From Rhabditophanes sp. KR3021 (Eukaryota > Nematoda > Chromadorea > Rhabditida > Alloionematidae), in the NCBI GenBank assembly GCA_963281155.1, contig CAUJLY010000003.1:1984001-2048000 (forward strand): DNA of 64,000 nucleotides, written 5' to 3'. The translations under genes were made by a program, and so were the position numbers. The notes beneath the pieces are model-generated. The model did not search any database, had not been told where the DNA came from, and saw only the letters and a list, made by a program, of their open reading frames with translations. This document shows positions 32,266-41,631 of the stretch, one piece after another; position 1 is the stretch's first letter, and the number at the start of each line of letters is the position of its first letter.

Positions 32266-34334
32266 ATGGTATGTTGTGTTTTGCTTAATGTTAGTATGTA
32301 TATTTTTAGCCTGACAAATCTGAGTCTGTCTCAACAGCTTCTATATCCTCAATTGATTACTTAGGTTTGACTTTGCCATCAGAGTTGCAAGAAACTACAT
32401 CTAGTGCTAGCGGCAAACAAGAAATAGATGGTGAACGCTTTTCTCAAAAGGGAATATGCTACTCTTTCAACAAGACAGACCGAACCATTACTATCAAGTG
32501 TAATTATCAAAAGCAGTTTGCTGAAGATGTTATGAAAGCTGCCAAGAAAGAAAAGGATTGCTTGAGAATGACTATTTTCAGAAATGGAAACGTCATCGGC
32601 TCTATTCACCCTAAGATCCTTTGCAACGAGTGTTACTTTGTTAGAAAAGAACTCGAAGGAAGAAAAGTGCCATGTTCTATCTTAACGATGGATGCTCAGC
32701 CTGCTGCGACTTGTGACAAAGTCCTTGATTATCTTGTCTCCGGGGTTATAAAATTCAAATTTTCCGAAGTTCGAGAAATTTGTGAACTCTGCACCACTCT
32801 CCAATCCCCCAATCTTTCTGGCATCATTGAATTGAGTTTGATTGGTATCAGCATTGGAGATCGCCAATGTTTACTGGAAACAATGAGTTTGTTTGGTGAC
32901 CCACAGATATCAGTTTCTGTTTTCGCAAAAAACTCTATTCTGGATGTTGCTAATGCTTTTTTGTTCTCTCTCATCAAGAAACAAAATTTGGATATAATGA
33001 ATATCTCTGGATTTGTCAACTTGATGTCTTTCGACAGATTGAATGTTGCCGATGAAATTGAAACCTTCAGATTGGTTCTTATGAAGTTTAAAGCCTCATC
33101 CAATGCTATGCCCTACGCTGATGCCTTGATCAATTGTGTTAGATTTACTGGAATGGGTAAGGACGATGTTGAAAGAATTATCCGAATTGTCGAAGTTTAC
33201 GCTGATCCATTCCTTACTCTCGTTACCCACCGGTTTTTGCCATTTTACAGCGGCCCTTCCAAAATAAAAAGAAATTCCGTGTCTAACTCGAACGTCTTGC
33301 CTCCTAGACACAATCCAACTCCATCAGTAACTCGGGCTATTGCAAGATGGGAAAAAAGTACGTTTGGCAAGGTTTTAGATTTTCCTTCTCCCAAATCTAG
33401 CCGCAAATCAAAGCATGGTGATACTCCTCTACTCGATCAAAGACAAAAGGATCTTCAACTCCAACGCGACTCAGGAAGAAATGTCAATAAAGATGATGCA
33501 GTAAAAAACGAACGTGTCCAAAAGAAATCTGCGTCTAGTTCCAAATGTTTCAGATTCCAACAGGTCACTCCTGCTTTTGTTAAAAAAGTCAGAAACAAGC
33601 ACGGTAGAAAAATGTCCAAGCTTGCTAAGTCTGCCAGATCTAAGAATCTCGCAAAGAAGCGATTATCCTCCAGATCATCAAGTGCTGCTTCCCGTAATCC
33701 TTACCGCAACATCAAGCAAATGAAAGACCGTTTTCTGACTGCTGCTTCTCTTTATGACATCAACCGTGGTCCAGATGTCTTTGATCCTTCTTACTCTGCC
33801 GAACCAAGAATCTCCTCCACCAACATCACTAAGCCTGTTCAATCTGTTCCTGGGGAACGTCACCTCACTTACCAGCATCTTATTGACAATGCCGAAAATC
33901 GCCGTTTTTCTCCCGAGTCTATCCATGAAATCAACGACTACCCTTCTCTTGCTACCAGAGCTTCCTCTGCAAATAAAAGAAAGAGAAGAGGAAAGACCAA
34001 GCCAAGCATTGAAAACTGTGAAGCTGCTGGTGTCAAGAAAGGTTTTGGATACGCTATGCTCTACAATCCTAAGCTTAAGAAGAACATGCCTTATCCAGTT
34101 GTCCAAACTGACAACACTGCCTGGACAGTCACTTCTGGATATGAGCCAAACCAATTCCCAGTCGATTGTGGATTGAGCCGAACTCCTGCATATGGAGGCT
34201 CCTTCAACCCAGCTTTGTCTTCTCAAGATACTTCATATGATGTCTACACCAAGATTGATACTCGCCCCAAGAGAACCAAAAAGGGAAAGAGATCCAAAAA
34301 GTCCCTGAAGAGCTTCAGTCATAAGTCCTATTAA
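32266..34334 (+). CDS. BTB-like protein with long basic tail
   Basis: Predicted 675 residues from exons 32266-32268 and 32310-34334. Exon 1 is only the ATG; a 41-nt intron (GTATGT...TTTTAG) follows and the frame continues PDKSESVSTASISSIDYLG. No other in-frame ATG lies near, so the tiny exon seems needed. Residues about 43-170 have a BTB/POZ-like pattern (IHPKILCNECYFVRKELEG, KVLDYLVSGVIKF, EVREICELCTTLQSPNL), followed by a helical BACK-like stretch to about 310. The rest is rich in Lys, Arg and Ser with nuclear-localisation-like clusters (NKRKRRGKTK; the C-terminus PKRTKKGKRSKKSLK). No kelch repeats or zinc finger are seen. A nuclear adaptor role is inference. Expression looks high from its well-kept codon use. 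Confidence 0.7.
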
Positions 34335-34900
34335 GCTGAAAATTGAATACCTTTAGATTATTAAATTAAAAATAAATCGGGGTAGTCACCAATTTCTTTA
34401 CACTGTTTTAAATTATGTACGTTCTTTTATAAAACCTTGTTGCTACGATTTTGTTCAAAAATGTTTCTCCAAAAGAACTATTGTCGGTATTTTAGTGCCG
34501 ATGGAGTTGTTTTATGATTAAGCCGTGTGAAATTTGTTTTAGCAGGAAACAATAGAATGGATTCCATATTTATTGTTCGAATTCAATTCTAACGTTCTCA
34601 ATTATTCTACCATATCAACATTTGATTACCGTAGAGTATAGGATATCAGGATTTAATTTGTCCTAGATGAGCGTTGAATGAGCTAATTGTTGAAAGCTGT
34701 AACTATGAATGTGACGATGTCATTCCAAATGCCGTTTGAATGGCACATTATGATATCAAATGCCATCAAAACTGAGATACCGTCAATTAAAAATGCCATA
34801 TTGGATGCGCAAAGTGCCATTCTTTTCGATTATAAATAGAATGCAATATAAAATTAGATCATTATTATTAATTCACTTAATTATTTACAACAACTAAGCA
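34335..34900 (+). promoter_or_regulatory. Promoter region of the GATA-type gene
   Basis: Between 34727 and 34821 five copies of TGCC(A/G) or its reverse TGGCA occur in about 95 bp (AATGCCG, ATGGCA, ATGCCAT, ATGCCAT, GTGCCAT). A strong TATA box, TATAAATAG (34831-34839), lies about 65 bp before the ATG. The cluster looks like a set of binding sites for one factor. Confidence 0.5.
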
Positions 34901-35953
34901 ATGAACCAACAAAGTTTCCCAAGCTATTATCAAAACTCAAATGACGACGCAATCGAATTTTTTGTGCCATCAATGGAAACTGGCAATACTAACCACTACA
35001 ATGGCCAAATTCATTACAACCTAAATAAGAGTGCAATGAATTATCATGTTCCATCAATGGAAATTTACAAGGGTATAATTCTAGACAATTCAATGGTTCC
35101 TTCTGTATCAACCATGCAAAACTTAGGAACTGGCTTGAATCACCAAAGTTATTACAACTCAAATAACAGCGCAATGAGTTACCCCGTACCCTCAATGGAA
35201 AATTACAGTACTAACTACAACCAAGAAATCCTTATGAATCATCAAAAACAGCGCAATATTTTCGATGGATTCTCCAGCAGCATGCATTCAAGTCTAACTG
35301 ACGATTATACCCAAAATAACTGTTGTGGGACTAATCGAAACAACTACCTGGTTCAACAAAATCAATTTGATGCAGATCAAACCAATTATGTTGAAAATAC
35401 AAACTATTTATGTACAAATCAGAACAATCATGGTTCAGATCAAAACATTTATAGCGCAAATCAAAACAGTTATAGCGCAAATCAAAACATCTATGGCGCA
35501 AATCATGAGTTTATTGGTTTTGGGCATGAATTATTCGAGTTTGATCAAAATATGGAAACTTTTAGACCTCAAATCAATGTTTCAGTCCAAAATTATATTA
35601 ACAACAAATCTGAAGATGGTCAGCCACAACAAAATGTCCCACCTTCACAACGAATGATTCTAAATAATGCTGAACAAATCGAAAGATACAATCAAACTCA
35701 AGTTGACCGTCAAGTTCTCGAAAACCCTTTAACACCTCCTGCTGAAATGCGTATCACAAGAAAATGCTCTCGTTGTGGAACTACGGAAACAAAACAGTGG
35801 AGAAAATCTGGAAAAGAGTATCTGTGCAATTGTTGTAGTCAATATCAGAAAAGAACAGGCCGTCCAAGGCCTTTGAATCTTTCAAAAAAGGGATCTCTAA
35901 CAAGGATTAGAAAACCAGCGAGAATTCAAACTGTTGGCAGCAGAATTAATTAA
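34901..35953 (+). CDS. GATA-type zinc-finger transcription factor
   Basis: Intronless gene for 350 residues. A long Asn/Gln/Tyr-rich region is followed by one C-terminal zinc finger (about 289-312): CSRCGTTETKQWRKSGKEYL with CNCC, pattern CX2CX16CX2C, then a basic tail (KRTGRPRPLNLSKKGS). The W-R and the residues after the last Cys fit the GATA family; the loop is one residue shorter than the usual 17. Nematode END/MED-type endoderm factors are also small, single-fingered and divergent, but assignment to them is not possible from sequence. The N-terminal part has repeats: three copies of a YHVPSME/YPVPSME unit and a ten-residue repeat (QNIYSAN, QNSYSAN, QNIYGAN). Confidence 0.8.
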   Translation: MNQQSFPSYYQNSNDDAIEFFVPSMETGNTNHYNGQIHYNLNKSAMNYHVPSMEIYKGIILDNSMVPSVSTMQNLGTGLNHQSYYNSNNSAMSYPVPSMENYSTNYNQEILMNHQKQRNIFDGFSSSMHSSLTDDYTQNNCCGTNRNNYLVQQNQFDADQTNYVENTNYLCTNQNNHGSDQNIYSANQNSYSANQNIYGANHEFIGFGHELFEFDQNMETFRPQINVSVQNYINNKSEDGQPQQNVPPSQRMILNNAEQIERYNQTQVDRQVLENPLTPPAEMRITRKCSRCGTTETKQWRKSGKEYLCNCCSQYQKRTGRPRPLNLSKKGSLTRIRKPARIQTVGSRIN

Positions 35954-37594
35954 ACTTTTTTTTTATAATTATTCCTTTTTTGATTCTTTGTCGTAACTCA
36001 TTTGAAAGTGCAAATAAAATGTCTTCTATAAAACATGTTACTGTTCTTTAGTAATTTTAAAAATATGACATTTTAGAAATTAATATGCTTATATATTTAA
36101 TCCAAAAAGCGATGAAAAATTTAAAGAAGTCTTACAAAATAATTACTTTTCAATTTATTAAAATTTTATCCAACCAGATACAAAGTGCATTTTTCGAAAC
36201 TTTTTTTCTTTATCATTGTCTTACAGGCGGTCTATCCCTACTCAAGTGAGCTTTTCTATTTCTACATAATAGTTTTGATTAATGCTTACCTTTTTTGACT
36301 CTTTTAAACTCATTACACAAAAAATAATATTTTTTATCTTTTAAGTTTTGGTCTATGTCATTAAACTCAGTTTGTTCAAAAATGGAATTTAAGGCACATT
36401 CCCAGAGCAAGTCTGGAAAAAGTCAAGATTTTTTATCTTAAACCCTCTGTCCTCGATGCCCAATATTTTTTCAAACATCCATTTATTTAGTTCGAAAGAA
36501 AAGCTATCATAGTACATCAAAAAGATATTTCATATCTCTTCCCTGACCCCGTGAAAGGCCTTTGAAAACTTTGCAAAAAATATTACATGACAACTTTAAG
36601 AATTATACAGTAGGAAATCCAAGGCAAAGTGTTGGAATTCGAATACACGAAACTATTTACTAATAAATTTTTTGGATAAAATAAAACAATAGATTCTACA
36701 TTTTAAGATGGATTCTTTTTTGTTGAATTTACGTTGTACCTTAATCATATTGTTCAGCTTAGACGTAATATCTTTGTGTAAGTGTTGATAGATTGATTGC
36801 CACTTACACAATATATGCCTAACTTGGTGATGATATAATTATTAATAGTCATTGCTGTTGTTGGATACATTCATATAATTATATCATGCTCTCATATAAT
36901 ATGTTTATTAGGCAATTGTAAATACCATAATATTCATATTACCATGCCTTACGATTATATGTATCTATTATGTGTCAATAAAACAGTTTATCCACATCTT
37001 GTTCATAAGTTGTCATTACTAATTGAACAGATACTGAGATAACCATTTGTTTATATATGTCTATATTGATAATTTATGTGTTTATCTAGGTTTCTAATTG
37101 CAAATATAAGCATGACATAATAACGTGTAGTTAGTTATCTTTAAAACAGTGTTTATTATTTATTTTGATTAATAAATCATTATATAATTTACGGATAAGA
37201 TTATCCTACACTTTCCATGCATAAAATAGATAGTTACATGTAAATGAATTAACTTAGAAAGAATAAATAAAAATGATCAATCAAAGCTTTTATCAATTAG
37301 TACTCTTCTTAATAACTTCAACGGACGGAAAAGCCATGTAATTTGGCTTTCTAAATTAATTCAAACCAAGATTGAATCGCTTAGCAAATCTTTACTAAAC
37401 AAAGCCATCTCCATGATACTGAATACAAACAAAAGCAAATATTTTTAACTTATTTTGACATGCAATCAATTCTAAACAAACTGACTTCATTTTTAACCGC
37501 CTAAAATAATATGACCCTAGACGGGTTGCAGACTTGGGTATATAAAGGACGAAATTAGGTAATTTACCACACACTCTAAAATACTCCATTAAAT
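35954..37594. other. Intergenic with repeat copy B
   Basis: About 1.6 kb. It holds the dispersed repeat (36174-36376). Just after it on the minus strand (36393-36590) one frame reads FFAKFSKAFHGVREEI, a TGA, then a stretch with WMFEKILGIEDRGFKIKNLD, possibly a decayed coding fragment. The remainder is very AT-rich with short ATATAATT-type repetition near 36870-36900. Confidence 0.4.
36174..36376. repeat. Dispersed repeat, copy B
   Basis: Shares with copy A (8131-8370), in the same order and orientation, CCAGATAC, GCATTTTTCGAAACTT, CTTTATCATTG, GGTCTATCCCT-like sequence, TTACACAAAAAATAATATTTTT and TTTTAAGTTTTGGT. Confidence 0.7.
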
Positions 37595-38331
37595 ATGAAA
37601 CTTTTTGGAACTACTATTATCTGTTCTTTGCTTGTGGGTCAAGCTATATACGGGTTTAATGTGGAGAATAGAGATTTTGTACAAGTTGCTCGTGACGGAC
37701 GTTCTGTCAAGGAAGACAACTCTCGATTTAAGAGAGATGCTTCTCAAATTCCATCAGGAGTAAATAACAACTCTATAACAGGATCCCAACCACCTAGCGA
37801 ATTAAATGTCAGCACACTATTATCGGCCATACAACAAGCTCCTAATCAACTTTCCGGGGACTACTTAAAGCAACTGGTGGATTAATTGCAGGTCTTCTAA
37901 AAGTAGTTGTCGAAATGATGAACGGCCTTGCCAGAGGATTGAGCCTAAATGGATTTGGTTTAAGCGGACTTACAGAAATTGTCAAAAATTTGAATCTCGG
38001 AGAAGTTCTCAGTGGATTAAATCTCCAATTGCCTGATGTCTTGTCAATTCTTGGAGGAGGCACTGTCGCTGGCTTAAATCTTCCAGGATTATTAGGACAA
38101 TTCCATCTTGATGGAATCAATTTGCTCGCTTTTTTGGGACAACTGCAAAACCAAGGAGTTGATGTCAGCTCAATAACTGGAGCTCAACCACTTGACAAAT
38201 TTGATGTCACCCAACTATTATCTGCAATCAAACAAGCTCCTGGAGTGCCAGCTGCCGTAGCTGAAATTGACCCATTCTCCGCTGGTTCTGGAATTATCTC
38301 TACTCCTCCTGCCGTTGCTCCCGTACTATAG
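37595..38331 (+). CDS. Secreted Gly/Leu-rich protein with duplicated motif, one-base frame break
   Basis: A signal peptide (MKLFGTTIICSLLVGQAIYG) and a furin-like site (NSRFKRD) lead into a mature region. One frame runs to a stop at 37885; the adjacent frame continues from about 37860 (GLLKATGGLIAGLLKVVV, GLNLQLPDVLSILGGG) to a stop at 38331. The two join smoothly if one G is added to the GGGG at about 37856-37859. An internal duplication supports one protein across the break: SITGSQP...VSTLLSAIQQAP in the first part and SITGAQP...VTQLLSAIKQAP in the second. A related segment (SGVGNLFGLNLGKLNPNPL) lies at 38445-38590. No named family is recognised; nematode-specific is an inference. Confidence 0.6.
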
Positions 38332-39100
38332 GATAAACCAAGTAATAGAACTGCTTTATTAATCATAAAGATACATATATGCAATAAAGATATATAGGAT
38401 GACGAGTACGCATAATATGATATTATCCAACATTTACAAATAGCTTCTAATCTTGTATCCGGCGTAGGCAATTTATTTGGACTTAACCTTGGAAAACTAA
38501 ATCCAAATCCACTCACTGGAAATGATAAACAAGAAGTAGATAAACCACTTTATTTCGATCTTACAAGGTTGTATACATTAATATAATAACATAAATACTC
38601 AATAGGTACATTTCCTCAACATGTGTTACTATGAAATATATAAACGATATCTTATATTCAACACTTTGAAAAAGAATTATCTAGACAATTTACATGTGTA
38701 TTACTTCTATGTAAAGTAAACGTTACTTCAAGTAATAATTAAGGTCATATGCTTGAACATACGATACTTTATTATATACATAGATATATACCAAATCATG
38801 GAATTCATCGTGGATTTTGTGTAGTGAAGAACAAAAAGCTTGTAATTTAAAAACCTTAATGTACAATTTATTAATGTGATCCTTGAGTTGAATTAGTTTC
38901 CAAAAATAAAGGAGTATATTTCATTATAACGGACTTTTAGTGTGTTCTATTTTAGGTGCATGTTATCGGAGTCTATTGTCGCTTCAAAAAGTTTTTAGTT
39001 GCAATCTTAATATGTAGTATTACAATCTCTTGTTTCCCACATGTTTTGTCGTCTAAATAATATTTTATTATATTCAAATTTTAAACTTACTATAATAAGG
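38332..39100. other. Intergenic with a related coding fragment
   Basis: At 38445-38590 an open stretch (ASNLVSGVGNLFGLNLGKLN ... DKPLYFDLTRL) resembles the preceding secreted protein in style and may be a third exon or a remnant of a duplicate. Beyond it the sequence is AT-rich without a gene. Confidence 0.35.
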
Positions 39101-39109
39101 AAGAGGATT

Positions 39110-39515
39110 TAATGGAATATGGCGAAGCAAGAAAGAACAAATTGAAGACAGATGCTATCATCCTCGGATAGTTGTGTTGAATGAAGACGACGGTGCGTCC
39201 GAACAAGACTTGATGATGCAAAAACAGATCCTCAAAATGCAACTCGACAAAGCCAACTTACAGCTGAAAAATAACGAGTATTGCATGAAAGATATGGTTG
39301 GGTTGTTGAATGAGAGTGAAAATGTATTGAAGCGTATTCCTTTCATTCAAAACCAGTCTCAACCGCTATCTACAATCAACAACGTCTTTTCAAGAATTTG
39401 CCTATCAAGTCTAATGTCATCCACCATCAGCAGGCCACTCATCGCCATACTAAGGCGCCACTTTACGATGAAGAGCAATCTGATGTTGTATCTTCTACCT
39501 ATGTTCATGTAGAGA
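39110..39515 (+). pseudogene. Coiled-coil-like gene fragment with frame break
   Basis: One frame reads KKEQIEDRCYHPRIVVLNED then a helical stretch (MMQKQILKMQLDKANLQLKN) to about 39370; the adjacent frame continues with YNQQRLFKNLPIKSNVIHHQ and YDEEQSDVVSSTYVHVEKIY. A shift of one base or a missed intron separates them. No family is recognised. Confidence 0.35.
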
Positions 39516-39827
39516 AGATATATGTTTTGCAAAGAGATTATGAAATATGTAGGTTGTTAATATGATGCATAATGCAGCAAGTAGGCAAAGTACTTATTCT
39601 TTTTATCAAATACTCAAAAAATACAACAAATTGTTTTACAGATTAAGATTTTTTACATCTTGTTTACTCATGCGTTCTTTTACAGCGATTCTCTGGGTAT
39701 TAGTCATAAAAAACATTTTGCATTACATATTAAAAGACAGTTCATCTTAATTGATCACCACTAGTCATCAAATCTTATTTAAAGTAGGTAAGAATATAAA
39801 TTTGACTAGCTAATTATATTTTATAGG

Positions 39828-40828
39828 ATGTTAAGTAAGAAGACTAATCCGGGGAATAAAACTAGTACAGGGACTAGAACATGTGCCCCATCTCGTATGT
39901 TGGCGGTAAATAATGGTTTTGTTCAATCAACTAACAGGAGGAGCATCTTTGAAGAGGAAAATAAACGATACAACCTCCAACAAAGGGGGGAAATATTAGC
40001 AATTGGACACCGTTTCCCTACAGACTAAATGACGACTTAACTGATGATTATTGTGCGGATAAAAGAAGTCAGTTGAAATGTAAAATACTCTCCAATGCTA
40101 AGCACTTTAGAGCATACCAAGAGTTGTTCGAGAATTATGGGATGGAACAGAGTATTGATCTCCGTAAATATCTCACCCCAGAGGAGTACGACATATGTGA
40201 AGAAATATGCAAAGAAGGAAAAGAAGCCAGCGAGGCGGACATACTGGAAATTGAACTTGTTAATACTTCCGTCGATGGTAATCTTCTGGAAGATTATGAT
40301 GACGCATTTTCTTATGATAGCGATGCAAATGTTTTCAGCGATGATGAAGAGAATTCTTTGAGCAATGAGCCAATTCGCATGAGACAACATTTTAATTATT
40401 TCCGTATTTCAGATGAAATTATATGTGGAAAAGTCACTTTAACATTTAATAGCGGGATAAATGATGTTAGCGATGATAGAGACATTCAACCAAGAGCAAA
40501 ACCAACAGGTAGAAAAAAAGATGGGAGTAAGTCCAAAATAAGGTTGTGCCTCAGAAACTTTTACTCAAATTGCAAGGCCGGCTCTCTTTTGCCCGATGAT
40601 GTTTCAACCTTACGCCCCATTGTCAAGAGAGAAGTTTCTGAATTTGCTGGTTCACAACCAATTAATGCTAACTACATTCTTCGAAATCTCTTCAACGTTC
40701 ATAAGGATCAAGTACATCACTACAAGCCTGTTTACGAAGCTTGTTTTAATAATTTGCAGGCGCGTCAAACTCAATTGATTACAACAAATAATCCCAGTGG
40801 ATATGATTTCATTCATATTAATGACTAA
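39828..40828 (+). CDS. Unidentified acidic protein, frame broken at a G6 run
   Basis: A 40-nt intron (about 39787-39826, GTAAGA...TTATAG) ends one base before ATG 39828. The first frame (MLSKKTNPGNKTSTGTRTC ... KRYNLQQRG) stops at 40028. The adjacent frame takes over near the GGGGGG at 39985-39990 (NISNWTPFPYRLNDDLTDD) and stays open for about 280 codons to 40828. Adding one G joins them. The body has an acidic middle (EDYDDAFSYDSDANVFSDDE) and a more hydrophobic C-terminal part with CLRNFYSNC. I do not recognise it. With the break repaired it would be about 333 residues; whether the break is real or an assembly error is open. Confidence 0.45.
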
Positions 40829-41631
40829 TTATTCCATTTATACACCTGCTCATTTTAAAGTGATAGTTTTATTTTTAATGAGACTCAATCGAGTAAATAA
40901 ATAGCATTTTAAACTTGTTCAAATATAAAATTATGACAACATAGTAGTATGATATATTATTTTAATCTTTATTATAGGTAATATCGGAATACAAAAAGGG
41001 TAATTATGGTAGTTTTAATTAGAACCACCAATCCATAAACATCATAATTCTCGTTAAGTGTAGCATATTGTTTAAGACATTTATCAACGAAATCATGCAT
41101 TATTTTGTATAATTCCATGTCAGCAACAAACCTAGCGTATACCCTTTTGAATCTCTTTCCTGATCGATAAATGTAGAAATATTTTCACCAGCTTCATAAT
41201 AAGTGTTTTGAACTACCCTCGCACAGAATTGGGTATCTTCAACTGAGACTCAATTTTATTGATAACCAAAAGTTCCAAATTTTTTAACTTTCAAACCCTT
41301 TCTTATTTCCATTCTTTATAAGATCTGATCATTTGACAAGCACAATCAAAAAAAATCGGAACGTACAGCTTATTTTTACACAGTGACCATGATTGGTCGA
41401 ATAATAGGCAAACCAAAATGTAATATTCCAAAAACCACCTTAAAATAAGGACGTTAGTAACTATTTTCAATGACTGCGAACTATGCTAATGTAGTGCAAA
41501 AAGTATTCACATTTCAGTTTTTACAATTATAATTTGGAAAAGATAGTAGCAAAGTAATATTTATTGGGTAAAAATTTGAGTAAACAGAAATTTTATTTAG
41601 ATAGAAGGAAAGAATAGATTTAAAATAATAT
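40829..41631. other. Intergenic with a minus-strand gene remnant
   Basis: On the minus strand, 41270 to about 40990, one frame reads VEDTQFCARVVQNTYYEAGE then NIST; the next frame continues with YRSGKRFKRVYARFVADMEL and KIMHDFVDKCLKQYATLNEN to about 41000. It looks like a decayed gene with one frame shift near 41178. The rest is AT-rich. Confidence 0.4.

Noticed and set aside
33678..34226. 182-codon minus-strand frame under the BTB-like gene
   Set aside because: It is antisense to a clearly coding, codon-biased region and has no independent signals.
35440..35505. CRISPR-like short repeats
   Set aside because: They are in-frame ten-residue repeats within the GATA-type gene of a eukaryote.
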